Source of the DNA: Amycolatopsis thermoflava N1165
Lineage (GTDB): Bacteria; Actinomycetota; Actinomycetes; Mycobacteriales; Pseudonocardiaceae
Assembly: GCF_000473265.1 (NCBI RefSeq)
Contig: NZ_KI421511.1
Coordinates: 2,407,731-2,471,730 of the forward strand
Direction: 5' to 3'
DNA length: 64,000 nt
Of this stretch, positions 36,587 to 45,546 are shown one piece after another. Under the pieces are notes generated by a model. The model was not told where the DNA came from. It made no database searches and saw nothing but the letters and a program-made list of their open reading frames with translations. How positions within the stretch are numbered: the stretch's first letter is position 1; each line of letters begins with the position of its first letter. The translations under genes and the position numbers were made by a program.

Positions 36587-37815
36587 CTCAACGGCTCCAC
36601 GGGCAGCGTCCCGTCCGCGAGCCCCGCGGCGACGAGCGCCCGCGCCGGCTTCCCCGACGCCGTGCGCGGCAGCGATTCGACCGCCAGCCACCGCCGTGGG
36701 CGGTTCGCGGGCGACAGCCGGTCCCGGGCCACCGCCCGCAGCTCACCCAGCCGGGGCGAACCTTCCACCACCGCGGTCACCAGCTCGCCCAGGCGGGGAT
36801 GCGGAGTGCCGGTAACGAGCACGTCCACCACCCCGGGCGCGGTCCGCAGCACGGCCTCGACCTCCTCGGCGGGCACCAGCCGCCCGCCGCTGGAGATCGT
36901 GGCACCCGCCCGGCCGCGCACGATCAGCGCGCCGGACGCGTCGAACTCGACCAGGTCGCCCACGGTCGTCCAGTCCCCGGCCGCGCGCAGGTCGCCATCG
37001 CGGAGCTGCCCGGCGCAGGCCAGCGGCGACCGCACCCACAGCACCCCGTCGCGCACGTCCAGCTCCACGCCGGGCACCGGCCGCAGTCCCCCGGCGCCGC
37101 GCCGGATCGCGATCAGCGAGTGCTCCGCCGAGCCGTAGTACTCGACCAGCTCGGCCTCCGGCAGCACCCGCGCGAAGCGCTCGCGGAGCTCGTCGCCGAC
37201 GTGCGCGCCGCCGCACACCACCGTCCGCAAGGCGCACCGCCCGCCACGCCGTTCCAGCACCGCGAGCAGCGCGGACAGCATCGCCGGCACCAGGTGCACG
37301 GTGGCGGCCTCCGTCCGGGCCGCGGCCTCGGCGTCCCAGCGTGGCAGGGTGACCACCGGCCGGCCGCACCACCGCGCGTGCAGCGCACCGAACAGGAACA
37401 ACGACGAACTCAGCGGCCCCGGGATGAGCACCGGCCCAGGCAGCGGTCCGAGCGCGGCGAAGCTGCGCAGCCACGAGTCGCGGGTGCGCACCAGGACCTT
37501 GGGACTGCCGCTGCTGCCCGAGGTCGTCGGCAGGTAGAAGAACGTCTCCCCGTCACCGGCCTGCTCGACCGGCCCGGCAGGCGGCGGGGCCGCAGCGGTG
37601 ACCACGAGGTCCGGGCGGGCGTCGGCGAGCACGGCGGCCCGCTCGGCCGGTGTCCAGGCCGGCTCGACCACCAGGGACGCGGCACCCAGCAGATCCGCGC
37701 CCAGGAACCACGGGAGCACGTCGGGCACGTCGAGCGCGACCCGCGAGCCTTCGCCGATCCCGCGGGCGGCGAGCCACCGGGCCGCGCCGTACGCCCGGCC
37801 GTCCGGGTCCATCAC
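36583..37815 (-). CDS. AMP-forming acyl-CoA ligase-like enzyme in the biotin-transport operon
   Basis: A 410-residue ANL-superfamily enzyme, shorter than the typical 500 residues because the N-terminal region is compact. Motifs are the phosphate loop TTSGSSGSPK (about 93-102), the adenine motif ELVEYYGSAEHSL, the hinge region GDLVEFDASGALIVRGRAG and the C-terminal Lys in LPRTASGKPARA. It would activate a carboxylate as an acyl-adenylate/CoA ester. GTG overlaps the bioY stop. With BioY and thiolase beside it, a role in making or recycling a pimelate-type biotin precursor is a reasonable inference. Confidence 0.85.
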   Translation of the reverse strand: MMDPDGRAYGAARWLAARGIGEGSRVALDVPDVLPWFLGADLLGAASLVVEPAWTPAERAAVLADARPDLVVTAAAPPPAGPVEQAGDGETFFYLPTTSGSSGSPKVLVRTRDSWLRSFAALGPLPGPVLIPGPLSSSLFLFGALHARWCGRPVVTLPRWDAEAAARTEAATVHLVPAMLSALLAVLERRGGRCALRTVVCGGAHVGDELRERFARVLPEAELVEYYGSAEHSLIAIRRGAGGLRPVPGVELDVRDGVLWVRSPLACAGQLRDGDLRAAGDWTTVGDLVEFDASGALIVRGRAGATISSGGRLVPAEEVEAVLRTAPGVVDVLVTGTPHPRLGELVTAVVEGSPRLGELRAVARDRLSPANRPRRWLAVESLPRTASGKPARALVAAGLADGTLPVEPLR

Positions 37816-38381
37816 TCGCTCCGCGACGCCGATCCCACGAGCTTGCCGGGCAGCGCGCGGTGCACGACGGCGCCGATCAGGGCGACCGCGACGACCTTGG
37901 CCGCGTCGCCGGGCAGGAACACCAGCGACTGCACGGCGGCGGCGCCCAGGTCACCGGTGTAGATGCCGAGGTAGGTGATGCCGAAGACGTAGTCGGCGAC
38001 CACGCCGGCCGCGGCGGCGAGCAGCAGCACCGGCACGTTGGGGCGCTTCAGCCGCGCCACGATCAGCCCCACCACCAGCGCCGAGAAGATCCAGCCGATC
38101 AGGAACCCGCCGCTGGGCCCGATGAACGGCGCGATCCCGCCGCGTCCGCCGGACAGCAGCGGCAGGCCGATCGCGGTGAGCGCCAGGAACAACACGACCG
38201 ACGCGGTGCCGCGGCGCGCCCCCAGCACGCAGCCGGCCAGGAGCGGGCCGGCGTTCTGCAGCACGATCGGCACGCCGGAGCCGCCGACGTAGAGGCCCGG
38301 GAAGAGCCCGAGCACGGCGATGAACGCGGCGAAGACGACGGTGCGGGCGAGGTCACCTGCGGGCAGGGCGGGGCGGGACAC
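37812..38381 (-). CDS. bioY: Biotin transporter BioY
   Basis: The substrate-binding S component of a biotin ECF importer. 189 residues and about six membrane helices. BioY marks are GLYVGGSGVPIVLQNAGPLLAG (PI-x-LQ-x-x-G, about 28-49), LTAIGLPLLSGGRGG, IGPSGGFLIGWIFSA and YLGIYTGDLGAAAVQSLVFLPGDAAKVV. GTG start. It is the first gene of a seven-reading-frame operon in which every junction is a GTGA or ATGA overlap, ending with bioM and bioN. Confidence 0.93.
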   Translation of the reverse strand: MSRPALPAGDLARTVVFAAFIAVLGLFPGLYVGGSGVPIVLQNAGPLLAGCVLGARRGTASVVLFLALTAIGLPLLSGGRGGIAPFIGPSGGFLIGWIFSALVVGLIVARLKRPNVPVLLLAAAAGVVADYVFGITYLGIYTGDLGAAAVQSLVFLPGDAAKVVAVALIGAVVHRALPGKLVGSASRSE

Positions 38382-38432
38382 GCGGGAACGGTAACCCGTG
38401 CTCCGCCGCGGCGGGAAAGACGCAGGTCACAT

Positions 38433-39602
38433 TCAGCTGTGATCCATGCGGTGGAAGACGATCTCCCGTACGAACAACAGCACCGCGGCGGCCACCGGGA
38501 TGGCGACCAGCGCGCCGACGATGCCCAGCAGCACCCCGCCCAGCACCACCGCGACGACCGTGACGAGCGCGGGCACGTCGACGAACCGGCCGATGATCTT
38601 CGGGGTCAGCAGGTAGTCCTCGACGAACCGGTAGACGACGAAGAACCCGACGGTGGCCAGGCACACCGGCCAGGACACGGTCAGCGCGGCCAGGCTCACC
38701 ACGACCCCGGCGATGATCGCGCCGATCACCGGGATCAGGTCGAGCACCGCGAGCAGCAGCGCCAGCAGCACCGGGTACGGGATGCCGAAGATCGTGAACC
38801 AGATGAACCCCAGCACCCCGGCGATGATCGAGATGACCACGTTGCCCAGCACGTAGGAGCCGACCTTGGCGAAGATCTCGTCGCCGATGAGGATCGCCCG
38901 CGGACGCCGGGTGTGCGGGACGAAGCGGTAGATCGTGGCGCGCAGCCGCGGGAAGTCGGCGAGGAAGTAGATCGTCAGGACCAGCACGATCAGGGTGTCG
39001 GTGAGGGTGCCGAGCACCGCGCGGCCGCTGCCGAGGAGCCCGTTGACCAGGGCCGGGTCGGGGTCGCTGAACGTGCTCTGCAGGCGTCGCTGCAGGTCGA
39101 ACCGCGCGCTGACCTGGCCGAGCCACGAGCTGCGGTCGCCCAGCCGCGCCACGTACTCCGGCGCCTGGTCGATGAACCGGACGGCCTGGTCGACCAGCGG
39201 CGGGATGAGCGCGGCGAAGAACCCGGCGGCCAGGCCCAGCCCGCCGATCACGATCACCGTGACCGCCAGCGGCCGCGGCAGGCCACGCCGGACCAGCCAG
39301 GACGCGACCGGTTCCAGACCGATCGCGGCGAACAGGGCGACGCCGATGAGCACGAGCGTGCCGCTGGCGATGAACAGGAACCAGACGCCGCCCGCGGTGA
39401 CGGCCGCCCCGGCGGCCGCGGCCATGCCCATGAAGAACGGCGAGCGCTTGTTCATCGGCTTGCCGGGCGGGCCCAGCGGGCGGTCCTCGCTGCTGATGCG
39501 CTCGGCGACGGCTTCGGCGTCGGCGACCGGGCCGCTGATGGCGTCACGGGGCTGGCCGACCAGTTCGTCTGGCCCCTCCGCATCCGCTGGTGACGCCGCC
39601 AC
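38433..39602 (-). CDS. AI-2E family (PerM-like) membrane transporter
   Basis: About 389 residues with around eight membrane helices and the family signature GLEPVASWLVRRGLPRPLAV near the N-terminus and RFVEDYLLTPKIIGRFVDVP near 310. RPLGPPGKPMNKRSPFFMGM marks the conserved N-terminal entry. Members include quorum-signal exporters and Na+/H+ antiporters, so the substrate is not known. The start is uncertain: GTG 39602 is chosen; ATG 39671 would place the start inside the GntR operator. It is divergent from the GntR regulator. Confidence 0.8.
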   Translation of the reverse strand: MAASPADAEGPDELVGQPRDAISGPVADAEAVAERISSEDRPLGPPGKPMNKRSPFFMGMAAAAGAAVTAGGVWFLFIASGTLVLIGVALFAAIGLEPVASWLVRRGLPRPLAVTVIVIGGLGLAAGFFAALIPPLVDQAVRFIDQAPEYVARLGDRSSWLGQVSARFDLQRRLQSTFSDPDPALVNGLLGSGRAVLGTLTDTLIVLVLTIYFLADFPRLRATIYRFVPHTRRPRAILIGDEIFAKVGSYVLGNVVISIIAGVLGFIWFTIFGIPYPVLLALLLAVLDLIPVIGAIIAGVVVSLAALTVSWPVCLATVGFFVVYRFVEDYLLTPKIIGRFVDVPALVTVVAVVLGGVLLGIVGALVAIPVAAAVLLFVREIVFHRMDHS

Positions 39603-39658
39603 GCTGGGCGAGTAACCCGGGAAAGGGCTGGTGAAACAGGGCTGGTCTCGGCCGCGAT

Positions 39659-39675
39659 TGACATCTAACATGTCA
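39659..39675. promoter_or_regulatory. GntR operator palindrome over the divergent start region
   Basis: TGACAT and ATGTCA flank a 5-base centre. The ATG of the GntR gene (39670) lies inside the right arm. FadR-type GntR proteins commonly bind such TG-x-x-AT arms; binding here could repress its own gene and the AI-2E transporter on the other strand. Confidence 0.6.
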
Positions 39676-40311
39676 GTTGTGGAACGAGTGCGGCGGACGT
39701 TGCTGCGGGAAACCGCGCACCAGGTCATCCGGGACGCGATCGTGCGGGGTGATCTCGCGCCGGGCATCGTGGTGCGCGACGCCGACCTGGCCGAGGAGCT
39801 GGGCCTGTCACGCGCCCCGGTGCGGGACGCGCTGGCCCGGCTGGCCGACGAGGGCCTGATCGAGACCAAGCCGCAGAGCCACACGCGGGTCACGCCGCTG
39901 CTGTCGCGGGACGTGCGCGACGCGGCGGCGGTGGTGCGGGCGATGCACGAGCTGGCCGCGCGCACCGCGGTCCCGCGGCTGAGCGACGCGGACTGCGACG
40001 CGATGGCGGCGGCCAACGACCGCTTCGCCGCCGCGGCCCGCGCCGGGGACGTCGACGGGGCCCTGCGCGCGGACGACGAACTGCACGACGTGCTGGTGCG
40101 CGCCTGCGGAAACCGCGCGGTCGCCGCGACGATCGACCGCTACACGCCGCTGATCCGCCGCCTGGAGCGGATCCGGTTCGGCGAGGGAGCCGGGCACCAG
40201 TCCGTGGAGCTGCACGAGCGGCTCATCGAGGCCTGCCGCGCCCGCGACGCGGCCACGGCCACCACGGTGACCACCGAGATCTGGCGAGAGCTGGAGGACC
40301 TCGCCGACTGA
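39670..40311 (+). CDS. GntR-family (FCD domain) regulator
   Basis: A 213-residue repressor with an N-terminal winged helix (about 8-72, ADLAEELGLSRAPVRDALAR) and a C-terminal FCD metal/ligand domain with DELHDVLVRACGN (Asp/His ligands) and HQSVELHERLIEACRARDA (His ligands). ATG 39670 overlaps its own operator; GTG 39679 in frame is an alternative leaderless start. The next plus-strand gene is ACC deaminase, 700 bases on past a repeat field, so it could regulate that gene, but the AI-2E gene is the closer target. Confidence 0.88.
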   Translation: MSVVERVRRTLLRETAHQVIRDAIVRGDLAPGIVVRDADLAEELGLSRAPVRDALARLADEGLIETKPQSHTRVTPLLSRDVRDAAAVVRAMHELAARTAVPRLSDADCDAMAAANDRFAAAARAGDVDGALRADDELHDVLVRACGNRAVAATIDRYTPLIRRLERIRFGEGAGHQSVELHERLIEACRARDAATATTVTTEIWRELEDLAD

Positions 40312-40439
40312 CCCGCCGGACCGCCCCGGGGCGCGCCACTGACGCCCAGGACCACGAGACACCCGCCCCGGGTCGAAGCACCTGACGCGGGCGGGGCCAG
40401 GCCCATCCCCGGCGCAGAGCTACCCGAGGGCCGATCGCA

Positions 40440-40930
40440 CGGCCACCCGCCGAGCCATGCCACCCACCGATCCAGCACAACCGGCACCCAACGCCACCGG
40501 CAAACGCAGCACCACCCACCGACCCGGCGCCACCCGCCGCCGCACTACCCGCCAACCCAGCACCACGCTGGCCGCGCCGCCAACACAACGCCACCCGCCA
40601 ACCCGACACCACCCGGCAACCCGCCGCCGCACTACCCACCAACCCGGCAACATCGCCAACCCAGCGCCACCCGCCAACCCAGCCGCGCCGCCAACACAAC
40701 GCCACCTGCCAACCCGACACCACCTGCCAACCCGCCGCGGCACCACCCGCCAACCCGCCAGCACCACCAACCCGACACCACCCGCGAACCCAGCGCCACC
40801 TGCCAATCCAGCCGCACCGCCAACGCCACGCCACGCGCTAACCCGACACCACCCGCCGACCCACCAACACGGCCCCCGGCGGCGATACCCGCCAACCCGG
40901 GATCAGCCACCGGCGGCCGCGATCCCCTGA
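40440..40930. repeat. Degenerate G-poor intergenic repeat field
   Basis: The plus strand is a run of ACCCGCCAACCC-like units with higher-order copies of GCCGCRCCGCCAACRC starting at 40571, 40682 and 40811 (111 and 129 bases apart). G is strongly depleted on the plus strand. Long frames across it (Pro/Thr/His-rich or Gly/Trp/Arg-rich) look like by-products of composition, with no ribosome site. It fills most of the 713-base gap before the ACC deaminase gene; 40931-41024 holds no other clear feature. Confidence 0.8.
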
Positions 40931-41024
40931 CCGAGCCCGCACCCGCACCACGGCCCCGACCGGCACCCCGCGCGAAGCGCCCACCCGTAGCCCCTGCCGA
41001 CCCCAACCCCTGATTGGAGCCCCC

Positions 41025-42029
41025 ATGTCCCTGGACGACTTCGAGCGGTACCCGCTGCTCTTCGGCCCCTCGCCGGTGCACCGCCTGGACCGGCTGACCG
41101 CCCACCTCGGCGGCGCCGCCGTGTGGGCCAAGCGCGAGGACTGCAACTCCGGCATCGCCTTCGGCGGCAACAAGACCCGCAAGCTGGAGTACCTCGTCGC
41201 GGACGCGATCGCCCAGGGGTGCGACACCCTGGTGTCCATCGGCGGCGTCCAGTCGAACCACACCCGTCAGGTCGCGGCCGTCGCGGCGCGGGCCGGGCTC
41301 AAGTGCGTGCTGGTGCAGGAGAGCTGGGTCGACTGGCCGGACGCCGTCTACGACAAGGTCGGCAACATCCTGATCAGCCGCCTGGCAGGCGCCGAGGTGC
41401 GGCTGGTCAAGGCCGGGTTCGGCATCGGGTTCAAGGAGAGCTGGGAGCAGGCCCTCGACGAGATCCGCGAGCGCGGCGGCAAGCCGTACGCGATCCCGGC
41501 CGGCGCCTCCGACCACCGCCTCGGCGGGCTCGGCTTCGCCCGGTGGGCCGCCGAGGTCGCCGAGCAGGAGCGCGAGCTGGGCGTCCACTTCGACACCATC
41601 ATCGTCTGCTCGGTCACCGGGTCGACGCAGGCAGGCATGATCGCCGGGTTCGCCGCGCTCGAGGAGGACCGGCCGCGCCGCATCCTCGGCATCGACGGCT
41701 CCGCCAAGCCGACGGAGACCCGCGACCAGATCGCCCGCATCGCGCGGAACACGGCGTCGCTGCTCGGCGTCGACCGGGAACTGGACGTCGAGCTGGACGA
41801 GCGCTACCACGCCGGCATCTACGGCATCCCCGACGAGCAGACCCTGGACGCGATGAAGCTCGCCGCCCGCACCGAGGGCATGGTCACCGACCCCGTGTAC
41901 GAAGGCAAGTCCATGGCCGGGCTCATCGACCTGGTGTCCCGCAAGGAAATCCCGGCCAGCTCGACCGTGCTGTACGCGCACCTCGGCGGCCAGCCCGCGC
42001 TCAACGGCTACAGCGCGCTGTTCAGCTGA
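41025..42029 (+). CDS. acdS: 1-aminocyclopropane-1-carboxylate (ACC) deaminase
   Basis: A PLP enzyme opening the plant ethylene precursor ACC to 2-oxobutyrate and ammonia. The 334 residues follow AcdS throughout: [20 protein letters not shown] with PLP Lys50, [15 protein letters not shown], and the two residues that separate ACC deaminase from D-cysteine desulfhydrase, Glu293 (VYEGKSMAG) and Leu320 (LYAHLGGQP), both of the deaminase type. No close ribosome site is obvious apart from a GGAG about 13 bases before the ATG. It suggests a plant- or soil-associated life. Confidence 0.93.
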   Translation: MSLDDFERYPLLFGPSPVHRLDRLTAHLGGAAVWAKREDCNSGIAFGGNKTRKLEYLVADAIAQGCDTLVSIGGVQSNHTRQVAAVAARAGLKCVLVQESWVDWPDAVYDKVGNILISRLAGAEVRLVKAGFGIGFKESWEQALDEIRERGGKPYAIPAGASDHRLGGLGFARWAAEVAEQERELGVHFDTIIVCSVTGSTQAGMIAGFAALEEDRPRRILGIDGSAKPTETRDQIARIARNTASLLGVDRELDVELDERYHAGIYGIPDEQTLDAMKLAARTEGMVTDPVYEGKSMAGLIDLVSRKEIPASSTVLYAHLGGQPALNGYSALFS

Positions 42030-42034
42030 CGGCG

Positions 42035-42064
42035 AGGGCGCCCGGCCACGCGGCCGGGCGCCCT
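42035..42064. terminator. Bidirectional terminator between acdS and the ebo-type operon
   Basis: Perfect 13-base arms (AGGGCGCCCGGCC and complement) with a 4-base loop, 6 bases after the acdS stop and 5 bases before the stop of the convergent sugar isomerase gene. It should end both transcripts. Confidence 0.85.
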
Positions 42065-42068
42065 CCCC

Positions 42069-43073
42069 TCACTTCTCGGTGCTGAAGGCGGCGTCGAAGG
42101 CCGCCGACGGCTTGTCCCACAACAGGTTGCGGATGAAGCCGACCGCTTCCTCCGCCCCGCGCAGGCGGTCCATTCCGGCGTCCTCCCACTCCACCGAGAT
42201 CGGACCGCGGTAGCCGATCGAGTTGAGCGCGCGGAAGCACTCCTCCCACGGCACGTCACCGTGGCCGGTGGACACGAAGTCCCACCCGCGGCGCGCGTCC
42301 GCCCACGCCAGGTGCGATCCGAGCCGCCCGTTGCGGCCGTCGAACCGCTTCTTCGTGTCCTTGCAGTCGACGTGGTAGATCCGGTCGGCGAAGTCCAGGA
42401 TGAACCCGACCGGGTCCAGGTCCTGCCACACGAAGTGCGACGGGTCCCAGTTCAGCCCGAACGCCGGGCGGTTGCCGACCGCGTCCAGCGCCCGGCGGGT
42501 CGTCCAGTAGTCGTAGGCGATCTCCGACGGGTGCACCTCGTGCGCGAACCGCACCCCGACCTCGTCGAACACGTCGAGGATCGGGTTCCAGCGCGCGGCG
42601 AAGTCGGCGTACCCGTCGTCGATTACCTCCTGCGACACCGGCGGGAACATCGCCACGTACTTCCAGATCTTCGACCCGGTGAAGCCGATGACGGTGTCCA
42701 CGCCGAGCTTCGCCGCGGCACGGGCGGTGTCGGCCATCTCCGCGGCGGCCCGCTGCCGCACGCCTTCGGGCTCGCCGTCGCCCCAGACGCGGGCGGGCAG
42801 GATGTTGCGGTGCCGCTCGTCGATCGGGTCGTCGCACACCGCCTGCCCGACCAGGTGGTTCGAGATCGCCCACACCTTGAGGCCGTAGGACTCCAGGATC
42901 TTGTGCCGCCCCGCCACGTAGTCGTCTTCGGCGAGCGCGCGGTCGACCTCGAAGTGGTCGCCGCTGCACGCGATCTCCAGCCCGTCGTAGCCCCACTGCG
43001 ACGCGAGCCGGCACACCTCCTCGAACGGCAGATCGGCCCACTGGCCGGTGAACAACGTGACCGGACGGCTCAT
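42069..43073 (-). CDS. Sugar phosphate isomerase/epimerase, last gene of the ebo-type operon
   Basis: A 334-residue AP-endonuclease-2-like TIM barrel. Metal/substrate segments are visible: [14 protein letters not shown] (about 28-41), [26 protein letters not shown] (Glu/His ligand, about 178), [11 protein letters not shown] (Asp/His, about 210), [12 protein letters not shown] and [13 protein letters not shown] (Glu, about 295). It acts in the cytoplasm on a sugar or cyclitol such as inosose or keto-sugar phosphates; the exact reaction is unknown. ATG overlaps the phosphodiesterase stop and AAGGGAGC is upstream, so it is the distal gene of a long operon. Confidence 0.88.
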   Translation of the reverse strand: MSRPVTLFTGQWADLPFEEVCRLASQWGYDGLEIACSGDHFEVDRALAEDDYVAGRHKILESYGLKVWAISNHLVGQAVCDDPIDERHRNILPARVWGDGEPEGVRQRAAAEMADTARAAAKLGVDTVIGFTGSKIWKYVAMFPPVSQEVIDDGYADFAARWNPILDVFDEVGVRFAHEVHPSEIAYDYWTTRRALDAVGNRPAFGLNWDPSHFVWQDLDPVGFILDFADRIYHVDCKDTKKRFDGRNGRLGSHLAWADARRGWDFVSTGHGDVPWEECFRALNSIGYRGPISVEWEDAGMDRLRGAEEAVGFIRNLLWDKPSAAFDAAFSTEK

Positions 43074-44464
43074 CGCCTGCTCCCTTCGCTCGCCTTCAGT
43101 CCTTGCACACTCAGCAGCAGGTCCCGGACGTCGGTGGCGGCCAGCCGCTCCCGCTCCGGCACGCCCGCGTCCCCGCACAGCAGCACCGGCCCGTCGTCCG
43201 GCGAGTCCGGCAGCCGCCCGTGCGAGCCGCGCACCGGGGACGGGTCCAGCGGCGTGGTCTTCATCGCGTACCGCAGCCCGGCCTTCTTGCGCACCAGGTT
43301 CAGCCCCGCCTTGGCCTTCACCAGCGGATCGGCCGGGTCGAAGAACAGCTCGGCCGGGTCGTACCCGGGCTTGCGGTGGATCTCCACGCCGCGCGCGAAG
43401 TCCGGCGCGCGGTCGTCGTCGAGCCAGTAGTAGTAGGTGAACCACGCGTCCGGCTCCGCGGTCACCACGAACTCGCCCGCCCGCGGGTGGTCGATGCCGT
43501 AGCGCGCCTGGGCCTGCCGGTCCAGCACTTCGTCCACACCGGACAGTTCGGTCAGCAGGTCGCGCACCCGCGTCAGGTCCGCCTCGTCGGCCACGTAGAC
43601 GTGGGCGACCTGGTGGTCGGCGACGGCGAAGGCCCGCGAGGTCCACGGGTCGAGGTACTCCATGCCGTCCTGCGTGTAGACCTCCAGCAGGCCCTCGCGG
43701 CGCAGCAGCCGGTTGACGTCGACCGGCCGGTGCGCGTTGGTGATGCCGTACTCGCTCAGCGCCACGACCCCCACGCCGTCCGCCCTGGCCTGGTCGAGCA
43801 GCGGTGCGACGGACGCGTCCACCGCGCGGGCGGCCGCGATGGCCTGCGGCGAGTCCGGGCCGAACCGCTGCAGGTCGTAGTCCAGGTGCGGCAGGTAGGC
43901 CAGCGTCAGGTCGGGCCGGTCCTCGCGCAGGATCGCCGAGGTCGCCCCGACGATCCAGTCCGTGGAGGCGATCGAGGCGGTCGGGCCCCAGTACTGGAAC
44001 AGCGGGAACTCGCCCAGCCGCGAGGTGAGCCGGTCGTGCAGCTGCGGCGGGCGGGTGTAGCAGTCCGGGGCCTTCTTGCCGTCGGCGTAGTAGATCGGCC
44101 GGGGCGTGACGGTGAAGTCGGTGGTCGCGCCCATCGCGTACCACCAGCACACGTTGGCCGCGCGGTACCCGGGGTGCTCGGCCCGCGCGGTCTCCCACAG
44201 CTTCTCGCCCTCGACCAGCTTGTTGTGCTGGCGCCACAGGAAGACCTCGCCGAGCTCCCGGAAGTACCAGCCGTTGCCGACGATGCCGTGCTCGCTGGGC
44301 ATGCGCCCGGTCAGGAACGTGGACTGGACGCTGCAGGTCACCGCGGGCAGCACGGTGTCCAGCTGCGCCTGCCAGCCCTGCTGCCCCAGCTTCGCCACGT
44401 TCGGCATGTGCTTGAGCAGCCGCGGGGTCATCCCCACGACGTCGAGCACCAGGAGCGGTTTCAC
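43070..44464 (-). CDS. Type I phosphodiesterase/nucleotide pyrophosphatase, EboF-like
   Basis: A 464-residue alkaline-phosphatase-superfamily hydrolase. The first metal Asp is in LLVLDVVGM (about 6-9), the catalytic Thr region is [20 protein letters not shown] (about 40-59), further ligands lie in [15 protein letters not shown] (about 194), [13 protein letters not shown] (about 240) and [16 protein letters not shown]. No signal peptide is seen, so it is cytoplasmic or exported by another route. In ebo operons EboF is a phosphodiesterase-like protein; position here between EboE-like and isomerase genes supports that. Start and stop overlap neighbours. Confidence 0.85.
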   Translation of the reverse strand: MKPLLVLDVVGMTPRLLKHMPNVAKLGQQGWQAQLDTVLPAVTCSVQSTFLTGRMPSEHGIVGNGWYFRELGEVFLWRQHNKLVEGEKLWETARAEHPGYRAANVCWWYAMGATTDFTVTPRPIYYADGKKAPDCYTRPPQLHDRLTSRLGEFPLFQYWGPTASIASTDWIVGATSAILREDRPDLTLAYLPHLDYDLQRFGPDSPQAIAAARAVDASVAPLLDQARADGVGVVALSEYGITNAHRPVDVNRLLRREGLLEVYTQDGMEYLDPWTSRAFAVADHQVAHVYVADEADLTRVRDLLTELSGVDEVLDRQAQARYGIDHPRAGEFVVTAEPDAWFTYYYWLDDDRAPDFARGVEIHRKPGYDPAELFFDPADPLVKAKAGLNLVRKKAGLRYAMKTTPLDPSPVRGSHGRLPDSPDDGPVLLCGDAGVPERERLAATDVRDLLLSVQGLKASEGSRR

Positions 44465-45546
44465 TTCGATGCCACCAATCCCGCGGCGAAGGACAGTTCC
44501 GCCGCGATCCCGCCGATGAGGTCCTGCCGGTGCGCCTCCGGCAGCACCGTCCAGGTGTAGGTTTCCACTTCCAGGTGCGCCTGCTCCGGCGGCAGCGCGG
44601 CGAGGGCCTGCGACAGCACCTCGGTGGTCGAGGACAGCGGCGCCGCCGGGGTCGCGTGCAGCGGCACGTGGAAGTGCACGCGCCACGGCCCCTCCCCCGG
44701 CAGGTCCGCGAACGCCTCGCCCAGGTCGTCGGCCTTGCGGACGTCGCCGCCGGCCGATTCCCGGGTCTGGTGCAGGTACCGCGGCTCGTCGAACGCGGCC
44801 AGGGCCTCCCGGGCCGCCGGGTCGCGCGGGTCCGGGACGTGCAGGGCGGCCGACATCTGGACCTTGACCACGTCCAGCCCGGCCGCGGTGATCTCGGCGA
44901 CCGCGCCGGCCGGGTCGGCGAAGGACACCGCCAGATGGCAGGTGTCCAGGCACAGCCCGACGTGCGCCGGATCGACCCGCCCGGCCAGCCAGGTCACCGC
45001 GTCGTGCACGGTGTCCAGGATGCAGCCGGGTTCCGGCTCGACGGCGAGCCGGATCGTGCGGTCCTGGGCGCGCAGCCCGGCGGTCACCTCGTCGAGCAGC
45101 CGCTGGGCCGCCGTGTCGTCCTCCGGCGTCCACGGCTCACGCCAGCCCAGCGGCAGCGTGGAGATGCTGCCGAACGCGGCGTCGTCGGGCAGCAGCCCGG
45201 ACAGCACGGTCGCGCAGTTCAGCGTGTACTCCGCGCGTGCCCGGTCGGTCCACCGTGGACGGTAGACCTTCTGCTTGACCACCGGGTCGTGGAACCCGCC
45301 GTACGGGAAGGCGTTGAGCGTCACCACTTCCAGCCCGCGGGCGTCCAGCTCGGCGCGCAACCGCTTGCGCTCGGCCGGATCGGCGGCCAGCGCCGACGCC
45401 ACGTCGGCGGCCAGCCACAGCCCGAGCCCGAGCCGGTCTGCGCCCAGTCGCTCCCGCACCGGCAGCGCGTAGGAGTCGAGCTGGCCGAGGACCCCGTGCA
45501 GGTCCTCGGCCGGATGGACGTTGGTGCAGTAGGACAGGGGTGTCAC
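44461..45546 (-). CDS. eboE: EboE-like TIM-barrel protein (metabolite traffic protein)
   Basis: A 361-residue xylose-isomerase-like barrel starting [16 protein letters not shown], the characteristic EboE opening. Further segments are [64 protein letters not shown] and [16 protein letters not shown] (metal ligands Glu/Asp/His spread through). In the ebo operons of cyanobacteria and eustigmatophyte plastids this protein belongs to a set needed for moving a precursor such as the scytonemin monomer. GTG overlaps the TatD stop; the stop overlaps the phosphodiesterase start. Confidence 0.85.
   Translation of the reverse strand: MTPLSYCTNVHPAEDLHGVLGQLDSYALPVRERLGADRLGLGLWLAADVASALAADPAERKRLRAELDARGLEVVTLNAFPYGGFHDPVVKQKVYRPRWTDRARAEYTLNCATVLSGLLPDDAAFGSISTLPLGWREPWTPEDDTAAQRLLDEVTAGLRAQDRTIRLAVEPEPGCILDTVHDAVTWLAGRVDPAHVGLCLDTCHLAVSFADPAGAVAEITAAGLDVVKVQMSAALHVPDPRDPAAREALAAFDEPRYLHQTRESAGGDVRKADDLGEAFADLPGEGPWRVHFHVPLHATPAAPLSSTTEVLSQALAALPPEQAHLEVETYTWTVLPEAHRQDLIGGIAAELSFAAGLVASK

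Noticed and set aside
40457..40930. Pro/Thr/His-rich 157-residue reading and its Gly/Trp/Arg-rich reverse counterparts
   Set aside because: They follow the degenerate repeat exactly, with no ribosome site and no gene-like codon pattern.
42069..43073. Assigning the sugar isomerase as inosose isomerase or dehydratase (IolE/IolI)
   Set aside because: The TIM barrel fold fits, but no residue pattern seen here separates these activities, and other iol genes are absent.
43070..43073. Ino1 locus as an ordinary myo-inositol/mycothiol supply gene
   Set aside because: Possible in principle, but strict overlap with UbiA and the oxidoreductase points to an operon-specific role; whether another ino1 exists cannot be seen in this window.
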